A stretch of 64,000 nt of DNA from GCA-2731375 sp964631725 (GCA_964631725.1 CAZVYX010000007.1:62001-126000); one strand, 5' to 3'. Numbered from the stretch's first letter, positions 8,181-18,485 are shown. Notes: a model not told the origin generated them from the sequence alone. Program-made: numbers and translations.

Positions 8181-9809
8181 ATGTCTAAGCTTAAAATCCG
8201 TAATTCATTCGGCCAGCAGACCAGGCGTGAATTTCTCGCCACGTCGTCGGCCAGCGTGGCGGCGGCAGCTGGCGCCGCGGCAACGGCCAGCATGCCGGGC
8301 GCGGCATTGGCGGCGAAGAAAAAGGGCGGCACACTGCGGTTTTCGACCCGCTCGGACTCCCGTGGTCTGGATCCGCAACGCAACATCGTCTACTACGTCT
8401 CGCATCCGTTGGCGGCGACCTCGGGCGGCCTGCTCGACATCGACGAAAACATGGACATCGTTCCGGCCATTGGCGAGGAATGGACGATATCCGATGACAT
8501 GAAGACCTATACCTTCAAGATCCGCAAGGGCGTGACCTTTCACAATGGCGCCGACGTTGATGCGCCGGCGATCAAGTGGAACTTTGACCGGGTCCGGGAT
8601 CCGAAGACCAGCCACTCCTTCCATCGCAGCTTTTTCAAGTTGGTGAAAGAGGTCACCGCCGTTGACAAATATACCCTGCGAATTGATCTGGAACTGCCAA
8701 GCGCCGTCTTCCTGGCCAGCGTGACCTACTATCCGGTCAATCTGATCGCGCCCAACAGCGTTGATCAGGTGGACACGCATCCGATCGGCTGCGGACCCTT
8801 TAAATTCGTCAGTTGGAAACGTTTCGCGAAAACCGAAATGGTCCGGTTCGAGAATTTCTGGCAAACCGATGCCGCCGGCAATTCGCTGCCCTATCTCGAC
8901 GCGATCGAGGGTTATCCGAAGAAAGAGGACAAGGTTCGCCTGACCGCCCTGCGCACGGGCGAAGTCGATTTGATCGAGAACATGTCCTATGCGGATGCCG
9001 CCAACTTCAAGAAAACCCAGACGGCCAATTACAATACCTGGGATATCCCGCAGGTCGGTTGCGGTTATCTTGCGGTGCAATCCAAGAAGGGTCCATTCGC
9101 CATGGACGCGGCGGACGGCAAACTGATGCGCCAGGCCTTGTCCCATGCGATTGATAAGGAAGCTATCCACCAAGCCATCTTTAACGGCTTGAGTGAAAGC
9201 CTGAACGGCTTCTATGGCACGTCGAGCTCCTGGCACATGCCAGACATCAAGAATGTCAAGGAATACGATCCGGAGAAGTCAAAGGCCATTCTGCGTAAAC
9301 TGAATGCCATGAATACGCCCGTCGCGGTTGTTGCCCGGCAGGCCTATTCATACATGCACCAGACCGGAGAGATCGTTTACTCCATGTTGGAGGAAGCGGG
9401 CTTCAAGGTGACCAACGAAGTCTTCGACAATCCGGTGCTGCGCAAGAAGTACAAAAAGTCCGACTACGGCGTCGATTCGACGGCGAACAGCTACCGCTTC
9501 GAGCCTGATCAATGGTATTCCGTCAACGTTCTCTCGTCCGGACCTTCAACCAAGCTGCGGACCGGTTACAAGAACGAAGCGGCTGACAAGTTGATCATCG
9601 CGGCACGGGCCACGAAAGACAAGCAAGTGCGGATGGAGATGTATACGGACGTCGAAAGCATGGTCAATGAGGATTGCGCATTGATTTATACCCACGGCAT
9701 TCCGTTGACATCCGCCGCGACCAAGAAGTTGAAGGATTACAAGCCTGCGTTTGCCGGTCCGTTCAACATCTCCAACGGCGGCGTGCGTGTCGCTTATATG
9801 GACGGTTAA
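8181..9809 (+). CDS. ABC transporter periplasmic substrate-binding protein (SBP_bac_5), first copy
   Basis: Periplasmic receptor of a peptide/opine/nickel-class ABC importer (542 residues). The N-terminus has a twin-arginine signal, TRREFLA, followed by an Ala-rich hydrophobic stretch and a likely cleavage after ALAA. The mature start GGTLRFSTRSDSRGLDP and the segments TYTFKIRKGVTFHNGADV and HPIGCGPFKF are typical of family 5 binding proteins. The ATG at 8181 follows an AAAGGGAGG ribosome site and is preferred to an upstream in-frame GTG at 8154. It heads an operon with two permeases. A clear paralogue is encoded at 14182-15807. The ligand is unknown. Confidence 0.93.
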   Translation: MSKLKIRNSFGQQTRREFLATSSASVAAAAGAAATASMPGAALAAKKKGGTLRFSTRSDSRGLDPQRNIVYYVSHPLAATSGGLLDIDENMDIVPAIGEEWTISDDMKTYTFKIRKGVTFHNGADVDAPAIKWNFDRVRDPKTSHSFHRSFFKLVKEVTAVDKYTLRIDLELPSAVFLASVTYYPVNLIAPNSVDQVDTHPIGCGPFKFVSWKRFAKTEMVRFENFWQTDAAGNSLPYLDAIEGYPKKEDKVRLTALRTGEVDLIENMSYADAANFKKTQTANYNTWDIPQVGCGYLAVQSKKGPFAMDAADGKLMRQALSHAIDKEAIHQAIFNGLSESLNGFYGTSSSWHMPDIKNVKEYDPEKSKAILRKLNAMNTPVAVVARQAYSYMHQTGEIVYSMLEEAGFKVTNEVFDNPVLRKKYKKSDYGVDSTANSYRFEPDQWYSVNVLSSGPSTKLRTGYKNEAADKLIIAARATKDKQVRMEMYTDVESMVNEDCALIYTHGIPLTSAATKKLKDYKPAFAGPFNISNGGVRVAYMDG

Positions 9810-9896
9810 CCGCGTATCTAGAAGAGGCGCATTCGTTGTCCGGCGACGCTTTCCCAACCGAAGGCGTCGCCGGCGCGCCGGGCCGGAGCTTGTAGC

Positions 9897-10847
9897 ATGC
9901 TCATTTATGCAATCAATCGCATATTGCAGATTATTCCCGTGATTTTCATCCTTTCGGTCCTGGTATTCGGTTTCGTCCATGCCCTGCCCGGCGATGTCAT
10001 CGATACCCTGACCGCCACGGACGGCGAAGAGGATCCGGAAGTCCGGGCCGCCTTGGAAGAGGAATTTGGTCTCAACAAGCCGATTTACGTGCAGTATTTC
10101 ATTTGGGTTGGCTCCGCCCTGCAAGGTGATTTCGGCAAATCGCTGGTGACCCGTCGGCCGGTCAATATTGAACTGATCGAACGAATTCCCGCCACCGTAT
10201 ATTTGGCACTTGTCGGTATTGGGTTATCGATATTGATCGCCGTGCCCCTGGGAACGCTGGCGGCGGTCAGACGCAACACCCTGACGGATTACTCGGCACA
10301 AATATCCTCGCTGGCCGGCATATCGATCCCGGAATTCTGGTTCGCAATTCTATGTATTCTGCTGTTTGCACTTCACCTGGGCTGGTTGCCCTCGTCCGGC
10401 TATGCGCCGTTATTTAGTGAACCCGGCAAGAGCGTTTTTTATCTGATCCTGCCGGCCCTTGCCGTGGGCTTCCGCCAAGCCGCCTTCACCACTCGGCTGA
10501 CGCGGTCCTCAATGCTGGACGAAATCAGCAAGGATTATGTCGATACCGCACGTTCCTTGGGTCTTTCCGAACGCAAAGTGATTTACAAATACACCCTGCG
10601 CAACGCCATGATCCCGACCATCACCATTTCCGGCCTGCAGTTGGCCGGCCTGCTGGGCGGCACGGTGGTGTTGGAGACGATCTTTTCCTGGCCAGGCATC
10701 GGTTTGGCCATCTATTCAGCCATCCAGCTACGTGATTTCCCGGTCATCCAGGCCGGCGTCCTGGTGTTGGGCATCATGGTGGTGATCATCAATCTGCTGG
10801 TCGATTTATTGTACCGCGTGCTGAACCCACGCGTTGGTATGGGTTAG
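9897..10847 (+). CDS. dppB: ABC transporter permease, DppB-like
   Basis: Inner-membrane permease of a dipeptide/opine/nickel-type importer, 316 residues. It begins with a membrane helix (INRILQIIPVIFILSVLVFGF) and continues with five more hydrophobic segments. The cytoplasmic EAA-like loop that touches the ATPase is seen as DTARSLGLSERKVIYKYTLR. It lies 87 bases after the binding-protein gene and 11 bases before the DppC-like gene, so it is part of one operon. The ATPases are encoded on the opposite strand downstream. Confidence 0.94.
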   Translation: MLIYAINRILQIIPVIFILSVLVFGFVHALPGDVIDTLTATDGEEDPEVRAALEEEFGLNKPIYVQYFIWVGSALQGDFGKSLVTRRPVNIELIERIPATVYLALVGIGLSILIAVPLGTLAAVRRNTLTDYSAQISSLAGISIPEFWFAILCILLFALHLGWLPSSGYAPLFSEPGKSVFYLILPALAVGFRQAAFTTRLTRSSMLDEISKDYVDTARSLGLSERKVIYKYTLRNAMIPTITISGLQLAGLLGGTVVLETIFSWPGIGLAIYSAIQLRDFPVIQAGVLVLGIMVVIINLLVDLLYRVLNPRVGMG

Positions 10848-10858
10848 GGGACGCCGCA

Positions 10859-11809
10859 ATGTCTGATCAACAACTACAATCGCGTCAACGGGTCGACACG
10901 ATCAGTCCCGACGATACGCCCCTAGCGATCCGCGTGCGCCGGATACGAACCGTCTCCAGGAACGCCTTTGACGAGCTTCTGAAAAGCAGGACCGCGACCA
11001 TCGGCGCGATCATGATGATCATGCTGATTGCCACCTGTATTCTGACGCCCGTGCTTGCCACGCACTCGCCGACCAAGCCCAATTACCGCATCCGTCTGCA
11101 ACCTGCCAGCGCGGAACATTACTTTGGCACCGACAAGTTCGGGCGTGACATCTACTCCCGTGTTCTGTGGGGCGGACAGCGCATCGTCCTTATCTCGATT
11201 GCCGCGGTTGTCTTGGGCTTGGCACTGGGTATTCCGCTTGGCGTTTTTGCCGGATTCTTTGGCGGCCGCTTCGATTCCATTTCCATGCGCTTCGTCGACG
11301 GCCTCATAGCCTTTCCGGGACTCTTATTGTATTTGCTGATCATAACGGTGGCGCGGGAATGGAAACTTGAAGGCTTCTGGAACGATTTGATTCTTGTCTT
11401 CGCGCTTGGCTTAAACACCATGCCGGAAATCGCACGCTTGACCCGAGGCACATCAATGGTCGAGGCGCGAAAGGAATATGTCGAAGCCGCGCACGTTGTC
11501 GGCGAAAACAGTATGTATATCGCGCTGCGCGAAATATTGCCCAATATCGTCTCGCCCTTGATCGTCAATGCCACCGTGCGCCTGGGCTATATCATTCTGA
11601 TTATTGCCGCGCTGTCGTTCCTCGGTCTTGGCACGCCGCCGCCGACGCCGGATTGGGGCAGTGACCTCAACGTCGCCCGGGAACACATGGAGAGCCACCC
11701 GATGCTGGCGGTTTATCCGGGCCTGGCGATCTGCTATTCCGTGCTCGCCTTTAACCTGTTTGGCGATGGCCTGCGCGATATTCTCGACCCGCGCATTTCG
11801 GATCGCTAA
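10859..11809 (+). CDS. dppC: ABC transporter permease, DppC-like
   Basis: Second membrane subunit of the importer, 316 residues. It has a cytoplasmic N-terminal extension of about 45 residues, the usual N-terminal helix (IGAIMMIMLIATCILTPVLA), the conserved HYFGTDKFGRDIYSRVLWG segment and the EAA loop YVEAAHVVGENSMYIALREI. It pairs with the DppB-like permease to form the channel. Its end faces the ATPase genes convergently with 167 bases between. Confidence 0.94.
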   Translation: MSDQQLQSRQRVDTISPDDTPLAIRVRRIRTVSRNAFDELLKSRTATIGAIMMIMLIATCILTPVLATHSPTKPNYRIRLQPASAEHYFGTDKFGRDIYSRVLWGGQRIVLISIAAVVLGLALGIPLGVFAGFFGGRFDSISMRFVDGLIAFPGLLLYLLIITVAREWKLEGFWNDLILVFALGLNTMPEIARLTRGTSMVEARKEYVEAAHVVGENSMYIALREILPNIVSPLIVNATVRLGYIILIIAALSFLGLGTPPPTPDWGSDLNVAREHMESHPMLAVYPGLAICYSVLAFNLFGDGLRDILDPRISDR

Positions 11810-11933
11810 CCCACCCGCCAAGTCGATGCCGGCAGGCACCTGATAACAGGCGCCCGGAGGCGCTTGCCCATGTGCGGGCGGCTCAAATCGCGCGTAACGA
11901 AAATCGTACCCGGCTGAGTATCAAGATCTGAGC

Positions 11934-11976
11934 CTCAAGAGCTGTGTCTTAAGGGCAGCGTCTCAAGCGCAATGTC

Positions 11977-11979
<3 letters not shown>
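11934..11979. repeat. Imperfect 18-base direct repeat, period 28
   Basis: Two copies of CTCAAGnGCnnTGTCTTA start at 11934 and 11962 and agree at 15 of 18 positions. The second copy includes the stop codon of the DppF-like gene. The convergent spacer 11810-11976 also holds short GC palindromes but no convincing terminator with a T-run. The repeat may be an old local duplication. Confidence 0.5.
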
Positions 11980-12954
<975 letters not shown>

Positions 12955-13010
12955 GAGCTTCTCTGCCTTGGTACGCTTCGATTTTTCCAGAACATCACTG
13001 ATGGTGGGCG

Positions 13011-13991
13011 CTAAACGGTTGGTTGTTCATGCAAATGGCATGCGGCGAAATGGCCCGGCGACAGTTCCTTGAACTGAGGAATACGTTCCCTGCAAATATC
13101 CATGGTATGGGTGCAGCGCGGATTGAATTTACACCCCGTCGGCGGATCCATCATGTTGCAGACCGTGCCATCGATCGGCGTAAGGAATTTTTCCTGCACA
13201 TCCAGCCGCGGGATCGAGCGCAACAGCCCCACCGTATAGGGATGTTGGGGATTGGCGAAAATCTCGTCCTTGGTGCCGATTTCCACCAGATGCGAAGCAT
13301 ACATCACGCCAATCTTGTCACAGGCATGGGCGACAACGCCCAAATTATGGGTGATGAACAGCAATGACATATCAAAGCGTTCGATCATCGACGAGATCAG
13401 TTCCAGGATCACCGCCTGAATGGTGACGTCCAGCGCGGTGGTCGGCTCGTCCGCGATCAGAAACGTGGGATCGCAGCTCAACGCCATCGCCAGCATGACG
13501 CGTTGGCGCATGCCGCCTGAAAACTCATGCACATAGTTGTCGATACGGGAACTGGGCGATGGGATACCGACCAATTGCAGCATTTCCGCCGTGCGCTCCC
13601 GCGCCTCGGCCTTGCTCAAGCCCAAATTGGTGCGCAGGGCATCGCCGATTTGGCTGCCCACCGTGAACACCGGGTTCAAGGCGTTCATGGGCTCCTGAAA
13701 GACCATGGCAATATTCTGGCCGCGGATCTCTCGGATATCCTTGTCCGACATCTCGTAGAGGTCGCGGCCCTGGAAGCGCACCGTACCGCTGGCAATTTCA
13801 CCAGGCGGCGATGGTATCAGACGCATAATCGCCCGCGCGGTTACGGATTTGCCCGAGCCGCTCTCACCCACCAGGCCAAAGGTCTCGCCCTTGCCTACCT
13901 CAAATGAAATCTGGTCAATCGCACGCAGCACGCCACGCTTCAAATTGAACTGAACACTTAGATTATCGATCTCAAGAACGGGCTGTGCCAT
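13011..13991 (-). CDS. dppD: ABC transporter ATPase, DppD/OppD-like
   Basis: Partner ATPase of the same importer, 326 residues. Walker A GESGSGKSV, signature SGGMRQRV, Walker B LIADEPTTALD and the C-terminal DPPTGCKFNPRCTH extension are visible. It is the first gene of a two-gene minus-strand unit and is divergent from the second binding-protein gene at 14182. The two ATPases, two permeases and two binding proteins together make one complete transporter with alternative receptors. Confidence 0.94.
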   Translation of the reverse strand: MAQPVLEIDNLSVQFNLKRGVLRAIDQISFEVGKGETFGLVGESGSGKSVTARAIMRLIPSPPGEIASGTVRFQGRDLYEMSDKDIREIRGQNIAMVFQEPMNALNPVFTVGSQIGDALRTNLGLSKAEARERTAEMLQLVGIPSPSSRIDNYVHEFSGGMRQRVMLAMALSCDPTFLIADEPTTALDVTIQAVILELISSMIERFDMSLLFITHNLGVVAHACDKIGVMYASHLVEIGTKDEIFANPQHPYTVGLLRSIPRLDVQEKFLTPIDGTVCNMMDPPTGCKFNPRCTHTMDICRERIPQFKELSPGHFAACHLHEQPTV

Positions 13992-14062
13992 GCAAGCGCC
14001 CTTCCCCCCCGGTACTAGCCATTACGCCCTGGAAGGTTCCCAGTTCAGGCCATGGCTGTCAA

Positions 14063-14093
14063 TGGTATAAGCGCCGGTAACGGCCATATACCA
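14063..14093. promoter_or_regulatory. Inverted repeat TGGTATA/TATACCA in divergent spacer
   Basis: TGGTATA at 14063-14069 is mirrored by TATACCA at 14087-14093 with 17 bases between. It lies between the dppD-like gene and the second binding-protein gene. The same GGTATA half-site recurs in the palindrome 50 bases on, which suggests a shared regulator-binding site. The regulator is unknown. Confidence 0.4.
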
Positions 14094-14142
14094 AACAAAT
14101 TTTGCCCTTTTTCACAATAACTTGCTGTGGGTTAAGTCTTTC

Positions 14143-14154
14143 AGGTATATACCT
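14143..14154. promoter_or_regulatory. Perfect 12-base palindrome AGGTATATACCT
   Basis: A perfect palindrome 27 bases before the second binding-protein gene. Its centre TATATA could also serve as a -10 element, with a weak TTGCTG at 14122-14127 as -35. It repeats the GGTATA half-site of the inverted repeat at 14063-14093, consistent with autoregulated or ligand-controlled transport genes. Confidence 0.4.
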
Positions 14155-14181
14155 TCGCAACGCGGGGGTAAGACGGATCAA

Positions 14182-15807
14182 ATGTCCGAACCAGATAACG
14201 AACCAACCCTGAATCAAAGCCGGCGCGGCGTCCTTAAATCCACGGCGGCGGCGCTGGGAATAGCGGCCACGGCCGGTCTGCCGCGATGGGCTGGCGCGAA
14301 CCCGAAACGCGGCGGCGTATTGCGTTTCGCCACCCGCTCGGAGGCGCGCGGCACCGATCCACACAAGAATTTGATCTACAACGTCTCGCAACCGCTGGCG
14401 GCGATGTCCCAAGGACTGTTGGATATTGCACCCGACCTGTCGCCCGCGCCGGGAATCGCCAGCGAATGGGATATCTCGGACGATTTGCAAACCTATACCT
14501 TCAAGCTGCGCCAGAGTGTGACGTTCCACAATGGCGCGGATGTCGATGCGGCGGCGGTGAAATGGAATTTTGAACGGATCATGGAGCCGAAAACCGGCCA
14601 CCCGCTTGCCCGTTCGAGCCTGGAAAACATCAAGGAGATCAAGGTCCTCGACAAGCATACCCTGCGCTGCGTGTTGGAGCAGCCCAGCGCGGTCTTCCTT
14701 TCGAATGTGACGTATTATCCCTGCAATCTGATCGCCCCGAACAGCGTCGAACAAGCCGCCACCCACCCCATCGGCTGCGGCCCCTTTAAGTTCAAATCCT
14801 GGAAATCCTGGAATCGGACGGAACTGGTGCGGTTTGAAAATTATTTCGAGACCGATGCCAATGGCGCGGCCTTGCCGTACCTGGATAGCGTCGTCGGGCT
14901 TCCAAAAAAGCAGGACCGGGCCCGCCTGGATGCGCTAACAAGCGGCGAGACGGATTTGATCGACCATTTGGGCTATGCCGACGCCGGCCGGTTTCGCCGC
15001 GAATTTGGCAACAAATTTCAAACCTGGAATGTGCCCCAAGTGGGCACCGCCTGGATCGGCTTCAATCTCAAGACCGGCCCCTTCTCGTATCAAAACTCAG
15101 AAGGCCACGCCCTACGCACGGCGGCGGCCCATGCCATCGACCGCGAAGCCATACACCAATCGGTCTTCTACGGCCTGGGCAATTCCACGCACGGGTTCTA
15201 CGGCCCGGACAGCCCCTGGCATATGCCTGATGTAACACCGGGGCCGGAGTTCAATCCGGATAAGGCGCGCTTCCTGCTGCGGCGCCATAATCTGCAGAAC
15301 ACACCGATCGCCTTGGTTTCGCGGCAGGATTTCGCCTACATGCATCAGGCCGGCGAACTGATCCATGCCATGTGGGCCGAGGTCGGCTTCAAGGTTACGC
15401 ACGATATCCTCCCGAACCGGGTGTTGCGTGAGAAATACCGCCTTGGGTCCACCGAAGCCGGTGTCTACGATGCCGATTCCACCGCTTCCGCCTACCGCGC
15501 CGATCCCGATAGCTGGTTCTATCGTTCGTTATTGTCTTCGTCGCCGTCAACAAAACTGCGCCTGGGCTACAACAGCGAACAGGTGGATACGCTGATCCGG
15601 GAGGCCCGCATAACCAGGGACCGGAACAAACGGCTGCACCTTTATACCGAGGCGGAAAATCTCATCAACGAAGAGCTGCCCCTGATCTACACCCACACCG
15701 TGCCCCTACTGCAGGGCGGCGTGAAAAATCTCGCCGGCTACGCGCCAGCATTCGCCGGCCCCTTCAGCACCGTCGGCTCAGGTATCCGGACAGCGCATTT
15801 TGTCTAG
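14182..15807 (+). CDS. ABC transporter periplasmic substrate-binding protein (SBP_bac_5), second copy
   Basis: Paralogue of the binding protein at 8181-9809, 541 residues. Many segments are shared (HNGADVDA, NLIAPNSV, HPIGCGPFKF, GFYG). It has an N-terminal twin-arginine-like signal, SRRGVLKSTAAALG, ending near GLPRWAGA. The ATG at 14182 is chosen because the in-frame ATG at 14122 would place 20 polar residues before the signal. It is divergent from the ATPase pair and overlaps the VOC gene by four bases at its 3' end. It probably delivers a related or alternative ligand to the same permeases. Confidence 0.93.
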   Translation: MSEPDNEPTLNQSRRGVLKSTAAALGIAATAGLPRWAGANPKRGGVLRFATRSEARGTDPHKNLIYNVSQPLAAMSQGLLDIAPDLSPAPGIASEWDISDDLQTYTFKLRQSVTFHNGADVDAAAVKWNFERIMEPKTGHPLARSSLENIKEIKVLDKHTLRCVLEQPSAVFLSNVTYYPCNLIAPNSVEQAATHPIGCGPFKFKSWKSWNRTELVRFENYFETDANGAALPYLDSVVGLPKKQDRARLDALTSGETDLIDHLGYADAGRFRREFGNKFQTWNVPQVGTAWIGFNLKTGPFSYQNSEGHALRTAAAHAIDREAIHQSVFYGLGNSTHGFYGPDSPWHMPDVTPGPEFNPDKARFLLRRHNLQNTPIALVSRQDFAYMHQAGELIHAMWAEVGFKVTHDILPNRVLREKYRLGSTEAGVYDADSTASAYRADPDSWFYRSLLSSSPSTKLRLGYNSEQVDTLIREARITRDRNKRLHLYTEAENLINEELPLIYTHTVPLLQGGVKNLAGYAPAFAGPFSTVGSGIRTAHFV

Positions 15808-16565
15808 GTAATACGGAAGCGGGTACCGCAAATCATCACGGAATCGCCGTCCACGGCCAACGCCCGCGCATTCGCGGCGGCCAGAATGGCCGTCTTGTCG
15901 GCGGCCTTGAGATCGACACCGCCAAGGCCTTCGCCGCGGCCATCGGTGACATCGACAAAGCGCAAGGTGGCATTGTCCAGGACGATTTCGGCGGCACCCG
16001 AAGCGCCCGTGGTCACGGGCACGTCGAGAATTTCGCCCCAGCGCGCCGCCAGGGCGCCCGGATCCGGGCTTTGCAGTTCCGCCCCGATCATGGCCGCCGT
16101 CCGCTCCACCCGCACGGCGTCGCGCCAATCCTTGCCAGCCGGGTGCCAGGGGCCGTCGGGGGCCTGATCGCCATCGGTCTGGTCATTTTCCAGCATGCAG
16201 CCGCCGGTATCGCGGGGATGCAACTGGATACCGGTGAAATCTCCATAGTTCAGGGCATTGGCAACGCGCACGCCCAACTCGCCGACGCGGGTGCGGCGCT
16301 CTTCCACGTTGTCGCACTGCAGAATGACCATGTAGCCGCAATCACCGCCCCGGCGTTCCAGATAGCGGCCGCCGGCGGTGTTCTCCTCAATCGGTGCCAC
16401 CACTTCAAGGAAGTTCGTGCCCACGGGCAGCAAGGCATTTTCCAGACCGTATTTGCCCACGGCGGGGTCGTGAAAACAGGTCGCCAGACCCAAAACATCG
16501 GTCAACATATCCACGGCCGGCGCCAATTCCTCGGCCACCAGACAGATTTGCCGCAATCGCAACAT
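15804..16565 (-). CDS. VOC family (glyoxalase-like) protein
   Basis: A 253-residue protein of the vicinal-oxygen-chelate superfamily. The N-terminal module starts LRQICLVAEELAPAVDMLTDVLGL and contains FLEVVAP, which matches the first beta-alpha-beta unit; the second module is more degenerate. Metal ligands are not obvious, so it may be a non-catalytic or divergent member. It is the last gene after MeaB (gap 15), which recalls the methylmalonyl-CoA epimerase/mutase neighbourhood, but the sequence is longer than an epimerase (about 135-150 residues). The ATG at 16565 follows GGAGG with good spacing; a GTG one codon earlier is possible. Confidence 0.8.
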   Translation of the reverse strand: MLRLRQICLVAEELAPAVDMLTDVLGLATCFHDPAVGKYGLENALLPVGTNFLEVVAPIEENTAGGRYLERRGGDCGYMVILQCDNVEERRTRVGELGVRVANALNYGDFTGIQLHPRDTGGCMLENDQTDGDQAPDGPWHPAGKDWRDAVRVERTAAMIGAELQSPDPGALAARWGEILDVPVTTGASGAAEIVLDNATLRFVDVTDGRGEGLGGVDLKAADKTAILAAANARALAVDGDSVMICGTRFRIT

Positions 16566-16580
16566 CACATTATCCTCCCT

Positions 16581-17555
16581 TCAAACCCCATCACCCAGCG
16601 ACGTTTCTTGCAGTTGCCGCAATAGCAGCGTCGCCGCGGCATCCAGCCCAAGGTCCCCCCGTTGCACCTGGGCGCAAAGGTCATCCACATTGGCAGCGCC
16701 GACGTCGCGGATCAATTGCCTGACACGCTGCGCCGTGGCATCGGCCAGCAGGCGGCGTACCCGTTGCAGGGCGCGGGCGGCCCGCTCCTCCGCCGTCACC
16801 GCCACGCCCTTGCGGGCCTCCACCGCATCCGCCAGGGCAACAATTCCCTCGCCCGTCGTGGCCGTGGTGGAGAGCACCGGCACTTCCGCCATCTCCGCCT
16901 CCCGCAGGGACAGCATGCTTTTCAATTGACTGACCGTACGCTCCGCCAGGGGGAGGTCGGCCTTGTTGACGACAAGAATATCGGCGATTTCCAGTATGCC
17001 GGCCTTGATCGCCTGAACGTCATCACCCAGGCCGGGAGCGCAAATGACCACGCGCACATCGGCGATTTCGGCAATCTCGACCTCCGACTGACCGGCGCCG
17101 ACGGTTTCCACAACGACAATGTCCCGGCCGGAGGCATCCATCACATCGATAACCCGCGCCGCCATCGGCGACAGCCCGCCCAGATGGCCCCGCGCGGCCA
17201 GGGAGCGGACAAATACGCCGGGATCACGGGTGTGCTCGCTCATGCGAATGCGGTCGCCCAGAATGGCCCCGCCCGTAAGTGGTGAGGACGGGTCGACCGC
17301 GACGACCCCGACGCTGTGTTCGCGCCGGCGCAACTCCACGATCAGGGCATTGACCAGGGTCGACTTACCGGCCCCCGGCGGACCGGTAAAGCCAACCACC
17401 AGGGCATGTCCCAAATGCGGCTGAATGCCGGCCAGCAGCTCCGCCGCCTGCGCGGTGTCATTTTCCACGGCGGTAATCGATTTCGCCAACGCGATGGCCT
17501 GCCCCGCTAGGAGACGTTGCAGCAGGCTATCCGGTTCCTTCGCTGCCGCCGCCAT
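16581..17555 (-). CDS. meaB: MeaB/ArgK G3E GTPase, B12 mutase chaperone
   Basis: GTPase of 324 residues that gates loading and protects adenosylcobalamin mutases. Walker A is GPPGAGKS at residues 58-65, the switch region has VVAVDPSSPLTGGAILGDR and VETVGAGQSEVEI, and NKADLP gives guanine specificity. It is separated by two bases from the small B12-binding subunit upstream, as in other mutase operons. The only mutase large subunit in the window is 10 kb away on the other strand, so MeaB may serve that enzyme, one elsewhere, or both. Confidence 0.95.
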   Translation of the reverse strand: MAAAAKEPDSLLQRLLAGQAIALAKSITAVENDTAQAAELLAGIQPHLGHALVVGFTGPPGAGKSTLVNALIVELRRREHSVGVVAVDPSSPLTGGAILGDRIRMSEHTRDPGVFVRSLAARGHLGGLSPMAARVIDVMDASGRDIVVVETVGAGQSEVEIAEIADVRVVICAPGLGDDVQAIKAGILEIADILVVNKADLPLAERTVSQLKSMLSLREAEMAEVPVLSTTATTGEGIVALADAVEARKGVAVTAEERAARALQRVRRLLADATAQRVRQLIRDVGAANVDDLCAQVQRGDLGLDAAATLLLRQLQETSLGDGV

Positions 17556-17557
17556 GA

Positions 17558-17965
17558 TCAGGCCGCCGCCCGGGCCGCACCGGCCAGGCGGGTAATTTCC
17601 TCGACAATCCGCTCCCGCGTGCTGCCCGGATGGAAAATGGCGGCGACACCGGCGGCCCGCATTCCATCAATATCCTGATCCGGTACGATACCGCCAAGCA
17701 CGACCTGGACATGTCCCAGATCGGCCTCCTTCAAGGCGGTCATTAAATCCGGCAGCAGCAAATGATCGGTGGCCAGGGACGAAACGCCGATGACATCCAC
17801 GTCCTCCTGTGTCGCCAGGGCGACAACATCGGCGATTTCCTGCCAGGGGCCGGTGTAAACAACTTCCATCCCGGCATCGCGCAAATAGGCCGCGACAATC
17901 CGGCTGCCCCGGTCGTGGCCGTCGAAGCCAATCTTGGTGATAAGAACCCTGGCCGGCGCGGTCAT
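17558..17965 (-). CDS. Second cobalamin-binding mutase small subunit
   Basis: A 135-residue B12-binding domain with the DGHDRG motif (Asp15, His17, Gly20), SSLATDH and LGGIVPDQD. It closely resembles the small subunits of methylmalonyl-CoA-type mutases and is a paralogue of the protein at 6308-6712. The ATG at 17965 is preferred; an upstream in-frame extension to 18016 would add 17 unrelated residues. No large subunit is adjacent, which is unusual; its partner must be encoded at 4685 or outside the window. It is followed by meaB at two bases. Confidence 0.92.
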   Translation of the reverse strand: MTAPARVLITKIGFDGHDRGSRIVAAYLRDAGMEVVYTGPWQEIADVVALATQEDVDVIGVSSLATDHLLLPDLMTALKEADLGHVQVVLGGIVPDQDIDGMRAAGVAAIFHPGSTRERIVEEITRLAGAARAAA

Positions 17966-18083
17966 GAAGTTCCGTCCCCGATCAGGGGCGCCAAAAAGAC
18001 GTTTCCGATACTGCAATACATGGCAAATTTTCTAAGCAGCATGATCCGGCGAGTCAACAGGACAGTACGCCACGCCGGCGTCC

Positions 18084-18473
18084 TCAAACAATTCGCTTCC
18101 AATAGCTGTCCTTGCTGGCGATCAGGCCGTCACGGACAGTGTAGATGTCGACGCCACGGACGTCATAAGGGCTACCGTCCGCCACATAGGTCCCCGTGGC
18201 GCGGAAGGTGCCAATGATGTGGCCATCGGCATGGTGTACCGCCGTCTCGGAAAATCGGACATCGCGGACGATCTTGGCCCGCTCCGCCAAGGCCTGCTTA
18301 ACCTCTTCGGCGCCATGGCGAATTCGGCCGTGGGGAGCGTCGGGACCTTGGGCCTCTACCCAGACGAAATCGTCGGTTACGCAGGCCAAAATGCCCTCCA
18401 CATCGGCCCGGTTAAAGGCCTTGCCGAAGCGGCGCAAAAGATCCATCGCCGCATCTTCGGATTGGCTCATCAT
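18084..18473 (-). CDS. SnoaL/NTF2-like protein
   Basis: A 129-residue NTF2-fold protein. The pattern LLRRFGKAFNRADVEGILACVTDDFVWVE followed by HADGHIIGTFRATGTY and YDVRGVDIYTVRDGLIASKDSYWK is typical of SnoaL-like and limonene-epoxide-hydrolase-like domains. The function could be an isomerase, hydrolase or small-molecule binder. It follows the GDPD gene by 12 bases, so it is probably on that transcript. A specific role cannot be read from the sequence. Confidence 0.82.
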   Translation of the reverse strand: MMSQSEDAAMDLLRRFGKAFNRADVEGILACVTDDFVWVEAQGPDAPHGRIRHGAEEVKQALAERAKIVRDVRFSETAVHHADGHIIGTFRATGTYVADGSPYDVRGVDIYTVRDGLIASKDSYWKRIV

Positions 18474-18485
18474 TCAACTCCCATT

